The position numbers and the translations under genes are program-made. From the NCBI RefSeq assembly GCF_024586455.1, contig NW_026089623.1, forward strand, positions 15,256,236-15,320,235: a DNA stretch of 64,000 nucleotides. The letters are read 5' to 3'. This DNA comes from Bactrocera neohumeralis (lineage: Eukaryota > Arthropoda > Insecta > Diptera > Tephritidae). Below are positions 44,785 through 56,389 of the stretch, piece after piece. Positions within the stretch are counted from its first letter, which is position 1; every line of letters starts with the position of its first letter. The notes beneath the pieces are model-generated. The model was not told where the DNA came from. It saw only the letters and a program-made list of their open reading frames with translations, and ran no database searches.

Positions 44785-45260
44785 CTACACATGACCCCCT
44801 CAAAATACACAGTCCCCAATGCTATCGTAATGTATAATAAGAATATGGGCGGAACAGACCGTATGGACCGAAACGTTAACGCTTACAGGATTGGAGCTAG
44901 AGGGAAGAAGTGGTGGTTCTCAATTTTTACCTGGTTGGTTGATGTCTCCATTCAAAATGCTTGGCTCTTACATAGAAAAGGCGGACACGGGCTAACCCAG
45001 CTACAGTTTAGAAGAACCATTGCTAATCACTTTTGTCGTACTTATGGACAAGTCCGAGGACCATGGGGATTTAGACGTCCGGATTCGCAAATTGAGCTTG
45101 AGCTAGATATGACCTAATTGGCCATTTCATAGTTAGAAATCGCACCAGGAGACGCTGTGCTGAAGACAACTGCCAGCGATTAATAAACACCAAATGTGTA
45201 AAGTGTGACGTAGGTTTGTGTGTGGATTGCTTCTACAACTTTCACTTTAGACCAGTTTGA
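44785..45260 (+). pseudogene. piggyBac-type transposase, C-terminal part
   Basis: From about 44790: VPNAIVMYNKNMGGTDRMD, RGKKWWFSIFTWLVDVSIQNAW and LQFRRTIANHF, the end of the piggyBac catalytic domain with its last Asp region. The frame reaches TAA at 45115, but a one-base shift continues with RRRCAEDNC, TKCVKCDVGLCVDCFYNFH, the cysteine-rich C-terminal domain that binds element ends, ending TGA at 45258. The N-terminal three-quarters is missing; the join is at about 44785. The 3' flank to 45569 holds an imperfect inverted repeat (CGACCGTTACATATATGTCACGGGTCG) and ends ATGGGTTAA, a plausible piggyBac end with its TTAA. Confidence 0.8.
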
Positions 45261-45569
45261 GTTTTCTTTCTCAACCAAAAATTGATGAATTTTCATACGT
45301 TTGTACTTGTTTCGTTTTCTTTTTGTAAACTTTATAATAAAATTGATGAATTAAATCCAACGGAAGTGTTTATTTACATGTTAGTATCAAACATTGTATT
45401 ACATAACAAACCCGCGACCGTTACATATATGTCACGGGTCGTGCAGACCCCCCCGGATAGGGGTCGAAACTTTTGTTTGTAGTTTTGTGTACATATCAAC
45501 CCTTGTAGTATCCACACAAAGTTTGGTTCCTCTATCTTTGCTATTTAGCTTTCGCGTTTAATGGGTTAA
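45261..45569. other. Putative piggyBac 3' end with subterminal palindrome
   Basis: ACCGTTACATATATGTCACGGGT palindrome (around 45417-45440) followed by TTTAATGGG and TTAA at 45566-45569. The matching left TIR is not in the window, so the terminus is inferred. Confidence 0.5.
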
Positions 45570-45737
45570 AATGTAATTTTTTGAACAATTTCGTGATGTA
45601 TAATAGTAAACATTCCAGTTACTTCGTCAGACCGTTCTTTGAAAAATTAATTTTTTACTATAATTGTTACAATCATCGATTTATTTTTACTTTGAATTCA
45701 CTATATTATTTACCGTTTTGCTCAGCAATGGTATTAA

Positions 45738-46404
45738 GGTGGTATTCTGGTCTAGACGCATGGATTTTAGGCATTTTAAAAACTAAGATAAAAAGAAAGA
45801 AAAACATTTTTACTATCCATTTTTTTTATATGTTTTTTATTGACATTTTAAAAATAAAAAAAAAAAATATTGCAAGAAAAAAAAACCAAAATTCGTCGAG
45901 ATACGGGCCCCTCAACCCTTGTAGAGATCTAAAACACAAAACACAAAAAGATTCTTCATTAGTAAGGATGTCGTTATCGGGTTGACCATTTTCAAAAACA
46001 AAAAAAAAATAAAATGGCGTCGACTTGAAAAAAAAAATTTTTTGACCGGATTTTTTCGACCTTTTCGAATTTTTTAAAAATACTTCACATCAAAGTTTTT
46101 GGAAGACACGATAGAGCATTGTATAAAGAAGATATATACCAAATTTCAAAGGAATCGGTTCAGTAGAACTTGAAATATCATGTCAACCATCTCAAAAAAG
46201 TAGTTTCGAGAAAAACGCGTTTAAAGTTTAGGAGACAATTCTAGTGAACACGGACGCCACGTCACAAAATCGGCTGTATTTCCGAAAATAAGTCGAATTT
46301 TGAAAAATCCTTCCAAGGTCATATTTTTGAAAGTCTATAAAATATGCAAAAAAAAAATCGATTTTTTCAAAATAATTTCATAGTTTGTTCACCTAACCAT
46401 TTTT
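45738..46404. mobile_element. TTAA-type MITE, copy 3
   Basis: TTAA at 45734-45737 then GGTGGTATTCTGGTCTAGA. AGTAGTTTCGAGAAAAACGC and TAGAACTTGAAATATCATG align with copy 2. The right end is degenerate; TTAA at 46405-46408 is the nearest candidate. Confidence 0.65.
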
Positions 46405-46849
46405 TTAACTCTTAGAACTATTGGAGATACGTATAGAGTTTTATATGTTGAAATATATGTATTAATGAAAGAAGTCCGTTCGCCTGTGCAAGCTTTCACT
46501 TTAGTAAAAAGTAAATATGTACATACATACATACATATATTGAAGAAACTTGATAGATGTATATTGTAGGTGAGCAAAATGGGACCACTGTCATTCCCAA
46601 AAAATACCGTTAAATTTGTAGAGAAAATCGTAGTAAAGAGGTGTACTTGCGGTTTGAAAATGTGTACAAAGTTGGTTTGGGCTCTTTAATAGCTTTATTT
46701 TGCATATCCCAAGTCTACTATAGTTTGGTTAATACAAACCTACACAGCACAAATGTTTTCTAAAATCATTTTATGACATTCTGCATTTTAATCCAAATCT
46801 TTTGCCATTTTCGGGCAAGAATTAACTACACGCTCATACAGTTTTTAAT
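46405..46849. other. AT-rich spacer with CATA tract
   Basis: (CATA)n at about 46517-46540. The segment toward 46800 may be the decayed C-terminal end of the mariner next door (LARKWQKIWIKMQN on the minus strand). Confidence 0.4.
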
Positions 46850-47165
46850 TCTTGCAAGCAAAAAAAAAAAATTTGCAGATACCAAAACAAGTAATAGTCC
46901 GAACGTGTGAAGAGTGGAGAATATGGTGGGTGCGGTAGCCATTCAAGCTGCAAAAACTTTTGGGGAGTCGTAATCGTAAGATCTGTCATTATCCTGGCGA
47001 AACTATTTCGTTCTGTAAGAACATTAGGGATTCATATTCCAAGCTTAGGAATTAATCCAAATTTAATCTTTAAGCAGTCCCTTCAGTTGTCATTCAACAA
47101 TTTGGCTTCAAAAGTCCTTCCAGGACGAGGTGCACCCTCAAGATCGAAATTGCTAGAACCAATTC
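46850..47165 (-). pseudogene. mariner transposase relic (HTH and YSPD region joined)
   Basis: Minus strand: NFDLEGAPRPGRTFEAKLL near 47150-47095 is the HTH linker of mariner transposase; PPYSPLFTRSDYYLFW near 46925-46880 corresponds to the YSPDLAPSDYHLF catalytic segment with the third Asp position changed. The part between is deleted and stops are present. Confidence 0.6.
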
Positions 47166-47221
47166 ATTACATAATAACCGATACCAATCTCTGGATTTCC
47201 TGTCATCGAAATTTCATCGTC

Positions 47222-47812
47222 CTTGTCTGCACCATATAGCAGGACGCGAATAATGAGGGACTTGTAGAGTTTATTCTTTGTTCGTCGCATGAGAACTTTA
47301 CTTCTCAATTGCCTACTCAGTCCAAAGTGGCACCTGTTGGCAAGGGTTATTCTGTGTTGGAGTTAGAGGCTGATCTTGTTAATGCTGGTTCCAAGATAAT
47401 ATACGACTTCAAAGTTGTGACTGTCAACAGTGACGTGTTTTCCAAGCGCTAATGCACTGACTATTTTTTTGATAACGGGAGATATTTCGTCACACATACA
47501 TTTCGCTTCCTTCTCTAGTCTGAATAAAGCGGAACTAACGGCGAGGTTGTTGAGGCCATTCATATCAATATCATCGAAGTTCGCCAGTAGCTGCACAGTC
47601 ATAGAATATTGTACCTTTAGCTCTGCAGCTGGTATTATTTTTTACAGCAATAGGCCGATAGTAGATTTTCTAGGTCTAAAGCCACACGGATCAGATCCAA
47701 CCAGTTTGTTGACGATGGTCTTCAGTCTTTCACACACTACGCTCGATAATAGCTTATATGCGATATTAATGGGGCGTATCCCACGTTAATTGTCTCAGAT
47801 TGTGTGATCCTC
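47222..47812 (-). pseudogene. RTE LINE relic, copy 2 (RT fragment with FDD box)
   Basis: Minus strand: GFRPRKSTI-like near 47670, then after a deletion KIIPAAELKVQ, VQLLANFDDIDMNGLNN (the YADD position reads FDD), VSSALFRLEKEAK, SHNFEVV and NKLYKSLIIRVLLYGA near 47225. It matches the better copy at 58728-60305 over this part. Two deletions and stops are present. The upper end continues into the tandem duplication. Confidence 0.75.
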
Positions 47813-48001
47813 CACACGGTCGTTTGACGGTCCTGTTCAATCTTTTCCATAATTTCGTCGACTGTTTCAACGAAAGGTCGATCAGAGCAAGGTGCATCTT
47901 TCACATCGAAATTTCCAGAACGGAAGGGAGCGAACCATTGTTGTGATACAGTATTGTCTCCGTAAAATTCAAAAATTTCATTGTTGGCTTGCGTGGCATT
48001 C
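47813..48001 (-). pseudogene. mariner transposase N-terminal fragment, duplicate 1
   Basis: Minus strand, no start codon but open for about 63 codons: NATQANNEIFEFYGDNTVSQQ, WFAPFRSGNFDVKDAPCSDR, VDEIMEKIEQDRQTTVWRI. This is the region between and including the HTHs of mariner transposase, ending where the RTE relic begins. Confidence 0.75.
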
Positions 48002-48509
48002 TATACAAAAATTTTAAAATATAGCTAATTCCTTCATTATTTTCATTCATTTTTGAACAGCTATAATTTTTTTCAACTTCCCCGAATTTTATTTTTTAGT
48101 TAAATGAGGCTTAAAATCTCACCTTTCCAACACTATATGTTAGGGCACAATGTGATAAGTAGCAATGGAGATATATGACTGCAACAAAATCTATTGACAA
48201 AATACGAAAATACTACCGACTACCCAATAGAAGGATCTCAGAAGAGCTGCTTTCAAAATTGCACTATGGGCTTGGTACCGCCCATCTTTAAGTGTATTCC
48301 TATTTTTCCAGATCTACTCTAATAATTTCAACCAAATTTGGTGCACCACGTTATCCGTACATTTGTACGTTTCGAAATTGGAGAAATCGGACTATAACCA
48401 CACCTACTTCTCATATCATAATTATAAAGCCATTCATTTTGTAATATATTAATGAGTCGGGCTGCTAAAAATGAATACAATCGATTTGATGCTACCACTA
48501 GTCCCCAAA
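48002..48509. repeat. Interspersed repeat with GGTACCGCCCAT phrase
   Basis: Resembles 38080-38220 (GGTACCGCCCAT, AAATTTGGT, GAAATTGGAGAAATCGGACT-like). Non-coding; duplicated with the rest of the unit. Confidence 0.5.
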
Positions 48510-48836
48510 TCTATATAAATAAAAATGAATCGCCAAACTGTACTAACTGTACGCTCATAACTTTCATACGACTGAACCAAATTTGATATTTTTTTTTTAA
48601 TATGTTCGTTCAGGTTCAAGGATGGTTTTTACGGAAAAAATTCGAATAATTGCCGGAAACCCCCTAAAAACAGCCCTTTCCCTTTTCCCATATAAACGAA
48701 TGAATGTTTGTTTGTTCGTAACGCTAAAAGAACGGCTGAACCAATCTTGATGAAATTTTCAGAGGTTGTTCGTTGTGGATCAAGCAAGGTTTAGAAATAA
48801 AAATACCTTATACTTTTCATGAAGAAAAGCCGGAAA
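48510..48836 (+). mobile_element. Helitron 5' end, duplicate 1
   Basis: Starts TCTATATAAATAAAAATGAA at 48510 directly after A, as Helitrons do (A|TC), then ACTTTCATACGACTGAACC and AACGGCTGAACC blocks. Cut off by the duplication junction. Confidence 0.65.
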
Positions 48837-48968
48837 GCCACACGGATCAGATCCAACCAGTTTGTTGACGATGGTCTTCAGTCTTTCACACACTACGCTC
48901 GATAATAGCTTATATGCGATATTAATGGGGCGTATCCCACGTTAATTGTCTCAGATTGTGTGATCCTC

Positions 48969-49157
48969 CACACGGTCGTTTGACGGTCCTGTTCAATCTT
49001 TTCCATAATTTCGTCGACTGTTTCAACGAAAGGTCGATCAGAGCAAGGTGCATCTTTCACATCGAAATTTCCAGAACGGAAGGGAGCGAACCATTGTTGT
49101 GATACAGTATTGTCTCCGTAAAATTCAAAAATTTCATTGTTGGCTTGCGTGGCATTC
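48969..49157 (-). pseudogene. mariner transposase N-terminal fragment, duplicate 2
   Basis: Identical in reading to 47813-48001, displaced by the 1,156-bp duplication period. Confidence 0.75.
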
Positions 49158-49665
49158 TATACAAAAATTTTAAAATATAGCTAATTCCTTCATTATTTTC
49201 ATTCATTTTTGAACAGCAATAATTTTTTTCAACTTCCCCGAATTTTATTTTTTAGTTAAATGAGGCTTAAAATCTCACCTTTCCAACACTATATGTTAGG
49301 GCACAATGTGATAAGTAGCAATGGAGATATATGACTGCAACAAAATCTATTGACAAAATACGAAAATACTACCGACTACCCAATAGAAGGATCTCAGAAG
49401 AGCTGCTTTCAAAATTGCACTATGGGCTTGGTACCGCCCATCTTTAAGTGTATTCCTATTTTTCCAGATCTACTCTAATAATTTCAACCAAATTTGGTGC
49501 ACCACGTTATCCGTACATTTGTACGTTTCGAAATTGGAGAAATCGGACTATAACCAAACCTACTTCTCATATCATAATTATAAAGCCATTCATTTTGTAA
49601 TATATTAATGAGTCGGGCTGCTAAAAATGAATACAATCGATTTGATGCTACCACTAGTCCCCAAA

Positions 49666-51930
49666 TCTATATAAATAAAAATGAATCGCCAAACTGTACT
49701 AACTGTACGCTCATAACTTTCATACGACTGAACCAAATTTGATATTTTTTTTTAATATGTTCGTTCAGGTTCAAGGATGGTTTTTACGGAAAAAATTCGA
49801 ATAATTGCCGGAAACCCCCTAAAAACAGCCCTTTCCTTTTTCCCATATAAACGAATGAATGTTTGTTTGTTCGTAACGCTAAAAGAACGGCTGAACCAAT
49901 CTTGATGAAATTTTCAGAGGTTGTTCGTTGTGGATCAAGCAAGGTTTAGAAATCAAAATACCTTATACTTTTCATGAAGAAAAGCCGGAAAATTGGATAA
50001 TTCCAAAAAGTACAAATTTTTTTTCAATTTTGGTTTGTTTTGTATTTCAATATTTTGATTTGTAAATTATTTGAATCGTTCAATTTCGGTAGCTTGCTTT
50101 TTTATTCCGGCTATTCAAAAAAAAAATTATTGAAAATTATTCAGTGAAAACTGTATGTGAGTTTCACACAAAGAGGCCCATTGCAGATTGAACTTTGTTA
50201 CAAAGCAACGTATGACAGCCCAAGGCAAGGCAAGGCAAGAAGTACTTCCAGGATGCGGTGATAAACGTGCGGAATTATGGATCGCGGGCAATCAGCAAGC
50301 GATCGTCACGATGTCAGAGGACAACTTTTCAAACAACAGTTGCGATGTTTTGTAAACTTTATCTTAAAGCAACGTATATGTGGTGCTGTTAGATGCTGGA
50401 TGTACTGTGTTGAGTGGCAAAAGAGAGATTTGCCGCACGCACATATTCTTCTTTGGATGGTGGATGGTGGTTACACCAAATCAAATTGATGAAATCATTT
50501 CTGCGGAAATTCCTGATCCAGAGATAGAAGCAGAATTATACGAAACCAATATGGTTCATGTACCTTACGGACATCACAATACCACTTCGATTTGTATGTC
50601 TGACAATAAATGTCGGAAACACAAACTAGAAATGATGGATATCCAATGTATCAACGTCGCTCACCAGATGCCAATGGCAGAACATTTAGCATTCAATTTA
50701 GAGGCGTGAATATCGAAGTTAACAACACATCGAAGTCGACAACATATGGATCATTCCATATTCGCCACTGTTGTCTAATTCACATTCAAAAGTCATGTCA
50801 ATGTTGCGATTGCAGTTTGGTGTAATCGATAAAATACGTGTGTAAATACGCCACCAAAGGAAGCAACATGGCGGTTACTGATCTTGAACGATACGGTCGA
50901 TACGTGAACTGCAATAAAGCGCTTTGTATGATATTTACTTTTGCGATTCATGAACGTTTTGCGACTGTTGTGCGTCTCGCAGTTAATTTGGAGAATGACC
51001 AAATAGTCTATTTCAACACAGCGAATACAGTACAGACAGAGAAAACACCCCCAGCAACAATATTAATATTTTCGAGTTTTTTTCTCAACTTTCGTCAGTG
51101 AACCGTTTGCGAGAACTTGCTCTATTCGGAAATACCTTGATATTATACATACAATTACAATTACAATTGCTGGAACATGATAATCACTGGAATGAAGTTC
51201 GCGTTCGTTTCACTTTTCGCGATCATCAGCCATCAAATTAGCGTCAATTATGGAATACGAACAAAAATGACATTGCCGAAGACATTTTACATCGTATTCG
51301 CTAAGAATTGGAAATGGGCAAATTCCGGTTGATACTTCCGGTGGTTTGATATCAATTCCATCTTCCCTTTACCAATTCACCAAAGATGAACTCATCACGA
51401 ATATTCGGACATTGGACAAATTATCGTAACTACAATTCCTTAAGTGCACGCGCAATGTTAGCTGCCAAAAATACTGATGTTGTTGACTAAAACTGGAAGA
51501 TTCAAAGTCAAATTCCGGGAGACTTGCGCTCATACAAATTGATCGATCGTGGAATTTCTAAATTCTTTGAATAGGCTTGGTATGCCACCGCATCATTTGC
51601 GTCTCAAAGTTGGATCTGTCGTTATTATGTTCCACAATCTTCAGGCGCCGAAACTGTGTAATGGAACCTGACTGATTGGGACGCAGCTATCGAATACAAA
51701 GGGGCAGAATGCTTGATTCTACAAATTCCTCTGAGTTCTAACGATTTCCCATTTCAGTTCAAACGTATTTCGTTTCCAGTGTAAATTGCATTTGAGATGA
51801 CAATCAACAGGACTTAAAGATAGTCGCATAGTGTGAGGCATAAATTTGGAAATGCTATGTTTTTCACACGGCCGTCAACCATCTTTTCTGTATACCGGAA
51901 CAGAAACCAAAAAATGTTGTTTATCTAGTT
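49666..51930 (+). mobile_element. Autonomous-type Helitron relic
   Basis: The 5' end TCTATATAAATAAAAATG lies at 49666; Rep and helicase pieces follow on the same strand. The 3' end is not certain: the CTCTA end at about 52808 could belong to it or to a separate short Helitron. Confidence 0.65.
50277..51920 (+). pseudogene. Helitron Rep/helicase relic
   Basis: Rep (HUH nuclease) part: QSASDRHDV, CWMYCVEWQKRDLPHAHILLW with the HUH-type HAH motif, EIPDPEIEAELYE, CMSDNKCRK, NDGYPMYQRRSPDANGRT (frame changes at about 50470 and 50615), KYATKGSNMAV, RYVNCNKAL and IHERFATVVRLAVNLEN (to 51101). The helicase appears only from its C-terminal third: IPVDTSGGLISIPSSL near 51330, GMPPHHLRLKVGSVVIM near 51580, LCNGT near 51655 and NLEMLCFSHG near 51850, with many stops. 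Walker A and B motifs and the middle are missing. It cannot work as a rolling-circle transposase. Confidence 0.85.
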
Positions 51931-52479
51931 GCGTTACATTGAAAAAAAAACAAGAATTAAATGATAAATTTAACTTTCTTTTCATTTCAAAACACATAAT
52001 TTCACGCAGGACAACGGCGAATTTCACACTTTCAGTTGGTTTTATAACGTATATATCGTTAATATTTATTTTAGCAAAGTTAACGTATATATTGGAAATG
52101 AAAAAATTTTACGAGAATTTCCGCAGCTCTTGTAATTCAATTTGTAACTGGAACATCGGAATACAAATTAAATTTTTTAATTGGAATTAGAAATTAAAAA
52201 TTAAATTTGTAATACCGAAATCTGAATTAAATATAACCATAAATAAATTGTTTGATTAAGATAATTTTGGATTTAAACTTAAATATAAAATTCCAATTTT
52301 AAGAAATTTAATTTTTAAAACCAAAGTTTGTTAATTAAAAATTTTTAGTGTATATATAATTTGAGTCAATTATGTTGATTTTGATATGAATGTCACGGAA
52401 ATGCAGGAACATGTAATAAGGAAACGAAGTGAGTCTACGAAAAAATTAAATGTAATAAGTCTAGGTTATAATATTTTTG
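51931..52479. other. Very AT-rich spacer (AATT-rich)
   Basis: Repetitive AAATTTnAA words, no coding frame recognised. Confidence 0.5.
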
Positions 52480-52808
52480 ATATATAAAATAGGATCAACC
52501 GATTTGGCTGAAAATTGGTGGGGAGGTAGCTTAGAACCAGGGTAAGGACGTAGGATACTAATTATCTCTTTATGTTAAAATTCAATACAAATCATAAATA
52601 CAAAAATTATATTTTAATTCATAAACATTTTATCAAAATTCATGAAAGAATCATTTGAAAATGATTGGTTCACCAAAAATGCTATATCTTCTAATTATAT
52701 ATAATATATAATATACTAATAGTCATAGTCTTAATAATAGAAATCATATAGATAGTATTAGTAGTATTAAATATGTATCAGACACAGTAAAACGTGCACG
52801 GGTCCTCT
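52480..52808 (+). mobile_element. Short Helitron (same family as 43623-44540)
   Basis: Starts near ATCAACCGATTTGGCTGAAA and ends with GTGCACGGGTCCTCTA. Uninterrupted counterpart of the Helitron carrying the mariner. The end reads CTATT instead of CTAG, and the hairpin stem has one change. Confidence 0.7.
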
Positions 52809-52994
52809 ATTAATTTAATAAAATAACGAGTATGATTGTAATTAATCGCATGAATATTGAAGTTTGGTAAACAACTGAAAGTATTTCCCTGGCTTTTTTT
52901 CTTGCATATATCAAGTTGGTCCACTGAACCATTTATTTAAGTTTTCTTTGATAATATTAGCCTTTTGCATGGTTCTACAATAAATAATAATCAG

Positions 52995-54345
52995 GTGGTG
53001 TTGTGGAATCCAAGACAGAATTGCTTAGCTGTCAGAATTTCAAACCAATTCTGATTTTCAATGGTGTCACAGAATCTGATTGGATTTTCGTCTTTTCGAA
53101 CATACGCAATACCAATATTCAAATCAGCTGTTTACTAATGTGACAAAACCTGCAAATGAATACATTTGGAAGCAATCCTATTAAAGGTTTTAATGAGTTC
53201 CGAATTAAAGAAAGATTTTAAGAGATAACATTTATCGAATGAATAAAGACGCATTTGGGAGTTAAATTACGTTTATTACGTTTTGTAAATTTAAGGAAGA
53301 GACTGCTTTAAAAGCTTCAAAAAATTGAATTTTTTTTCTCTTCTCTCTTAAAAATTATCTAAATATAAAATAAAATATTTCCCCAAAGTTATAGTTGGGA
53401 ATTCGAAATATTGTCGAAGCTAGAAGGGAAATTGTGACCGAGCGTCTAGCAGATATATGAGCGCTTGGGCAGAAAGCGAAAACTTTGACCCGCGATTCCT
53501 CGGTTTTTCAGTTTTACTATTTTTCTTAATTGGCGGGCAGGATAGAAAAAAACTAAACGTCGTATGGAATTGGGGCAAAGTTTATTATCTTTGGCATTAA
53601 ATTAACTTTTATTTAAACTAAAAAAAAACTAAGAAAAGTTAAGTTTGAACATATGTTAAAGGAAATTTTTTTTAGTCAAAAACCACTTTTTTTAATTTTA
53701 AAATTTTCTATTATTTTTTTTTAATTTTCCTATTTTAACTTGAACACAAGTTATTAAAAAATATGAATCTCTTTGAATTTTTTGTTTCCGATGGAAATCG
53801 GGACCTGCATCTTGCCCGGCATATATTCACATGCGAAAAGCATCTGGCAATTGCTTCCCAAAGGCAAAATGTAAAAGATTTCGTATAAAAAAATTGCGAA
53901 TGATGTTTAAATATAAAACTATAAACTCTAGAATTTCGCTTTAATCAATCTTTCTCTCCCAAAAAAAACCTTAAAAAAATCGTTTTTTTTAAGTCTCTAA
54001 AGCAGACTCTCCCCTTAAATATGCGCATTTTTTCCAAAACTCAATAATTCGGATATTTCGTGTTTTATTCTTATGTTTTCTCCTATAGAAATAAAGATAA
54101 ATTAATTCGTAACAATAAAAGAACTTGATTTCTTAACTTACATTTCAAATATGTGTGCGACTATCTTCTTGATTTGTTTCTGACAGCAAAACCGATAAAA
54201 TTGGTTTCCGTGACACCCAAAATCGATACAAATTCAGTTTCGAATATCAAACCAATAATATCTGAATTCATGACACCTACTGTTTTTTTTTTGATCGGTT
54301 TCAATTCTGATTCCGACAACTATCAGATTCCACAATACCTCTGAA
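52995..54345. repeat. Possible TIR element, weak ends (about 1.35 kb)
   Basis: Left GGTGTTGTGGAATCCAAGAC and right (inverted) GGTATTGTGGAATCTGATAG, each followed by similar GTCAGAATTTCA/GTCGGAATCAG blocks and TGTCAC/TGTCATG blocks. The interior is AT-rich without a transposase. Old or chance similarity is possible. Confidence 0.4.
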
Positions 54346-54961
54346 TATAAATAAATGAAAATTTACGATTTAGTGTAGGTAAGGCCGTAGGGCTTTAAAC
54401 TTTAGCGTTACAATTTAAATTTTAAAATTTCGGCAAGTAATTTTCATTAACAGTATTTCGCCATTAACACTCTCTTGATATTACTTATTCTTTTTAAAAA
54501 CTGGTTTTAAGCAAAAACAATACAAGGCTTCTCAAATCATTTTATAATTTTAAATGTGTACAACATATTACTTATCTGCATTATTCAACCGATGTACGCT
54601 TCGCTTCCCCACGCTGCAGTCAACTTGGTTACTTACGCTCTGCAGCCTCACCGTTAGGGTAGGTACCGTAGAGAGTACCGAAAATTTCATTTCACGACCA
54701 CAATTTGGAGTAACGATTGTACCTTGCCAAATATTTTCACTTTTATTGAAAATTCACTTTACGAAGATTGCCACTAAATTCACAAAATTCTACTTCTGTC
54801 ACGCAAATGTTGGCTTTTATTTTATTGGTTTGAAGAATGAAACGGTTAAATAATATTCAAATCTTAACAATTTACACACATACCACATACTACATAAATA
54901 TTATTTGTTATTAATTAATAGGTTAAAATATTCGCTTTAGTTTCCTACTTTACCATTTCTA
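54346..54961. other. AT-rich spacer
   Basis: One open frame at 54554-54853 has no recognisable domain and sits in non-biased sequence; not called as a gene. Confidence 0.45.
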
Positions 54962-55915
54962 TACCCTAAACATGGTATATTAAGTTTGAAACACCCAGAA
55001 GGAAACTTCGGAGCTGAGTCGATTTAGCCATGTCCTGTCTGTCTGCCTGTATATACACGTACTAGTCCCTTCTTTTTTGAGATATCAATCTGAAATTTTT
55101 TACGCCACCTTTTCTCTATAAATATGAGACCACTCTATACGTAGATACAAACTGTTCGATCAAAATCATGTCCAAATACCATATATAAAACTTTTTATAT
55201 AACGAAATATCTTCGAAATTTTACATGGATGCTTAGATCGGGCTACCATAGCGTTTAGTCGCTATACAAACTCATTTATCTAAATGCAGTCCTTGAATGG
55301 AAAACTTTTGCATAATACGATATATATATAAATGGCTAGGATGACAAGGCAAGTTGAATTCCGTCCAAAAATAGTCGGAAGCAGACTATAATTTTTAAGT
55401 TCCTGGATACCGAATATGTAAACCGCAATACCTATGACTGACTTTTTACCGAGAGTATCGGTTATAAAGTATCTTAAAGAAAGTTCGAGGGCATATTTTT
55501 CTGGAAATAATAAGACCGTATAAAAATAAGGTATAACACTGGATTCCCTAAATGTGTATGTGATATTTTAATGACATAAAATAGATTTCTTTAAAATCAT
55601 ATAGTCTAGTGTTGTATATTAATCGTGGCGTAGACTTCATAGGAATATATAATGACTTCCGATTATTTTGTTGACATTTTCCTTATTCATCTTCTTTCGC
55701 TGAGTTTACATAACATTTGTATATCTTATATGAGTCAATCAGATTAATTTTAATATACATATATCGGATTTCAAAAACGAGTTTTGAATTCTTTCTCAAC
55801 ATTGTTTAATATATATTTTTGCCAAAATCTGAAACTATTGTGACCCTTGCAAATTGCGATAGTATAAAAGGTTCGGTAACACCCAAACTTAGATCTTCCA
55901 TACTTGTTTTTAATT
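54962..55915. mobile_element. mini-me-like element, copy 2
   Basis: TACCCTAAACATGGTATATT, then GGAGCTGAGTCGATTTAGCC and a TGTCTGTCTGCC tract at about 55035, ending AAACTTAGATCTTCCATACTTG at about 55910. Same core as 32560-33335. Only one ACCATAGCGTTTAG block follows, so the 154-bp amplification is absent here. Confidence 0.7.
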
Positions 55916-56380
55916 TGTTTCTCCGTGAATTCATACCTGCATAAACATTTATAAGACCTAGGTAATATTCTGAAGTGCGTATTTATTACGAAAAAATATT
56001 AAAACTTCACTTTCAGCTTTCATAATGACTTTTTTGACTGATTTCAAGAAGTGAGTATCCAGGATGAACAAAAGACTGCTATATGGAAAATAGTGACATG
56101 TTTACTAGTTGAAGTTCGAAGGTAAGATGTATTTGTTTGTGGTGTATATAGAAAGAGTTGTATACCGATCGTAAGCACTAGCGTCCTTTTTATGTATGGC
56201 GGTTAGTGCGAACATAATTGCTGCGTAATAACCAGCCACTGATCATATGCAATTGTTTAATTTTTCGCTACTTTGGTGTGTTTGTATATATATATATATA
56301 TTTTTTTTTAAATTGAAAAGGTAATTAAATTACAATTACAATGTATATATATATAGCACTACCGGTTAAGCCATCAGCTT
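55916..56380. other. AT-rich spacer with TA microsatellites
   Basis: TA tracts at about 56286-56302 and 56343-56355. No gene seen. Confidence 0.5.
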
Positions 56381-56389
56381 AAGTGTTTG

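Larger units (their letters stand above)
47681..49991. repeat. Recent tandem duplication: 1,156-bp and 1,155-bp units
   Basis: Unit 1 47681-48836, unit 2 48837-49991; both start GCCACACGGATCAGATCC and end GAAAAGCCGGAAA. I count about five differences, so identity is above 99%. Each unit contains an RTE end, a mariner fragment, an interspersed repeat and a Helitron 5' end. It may be real or an assembly artefact. Confidence 0.95.

Noticed and set aside
54554..54853. 99-codon open frame
   Set aside because: No recognisable domain, and the AT-rich setting makes a chance frame likely.
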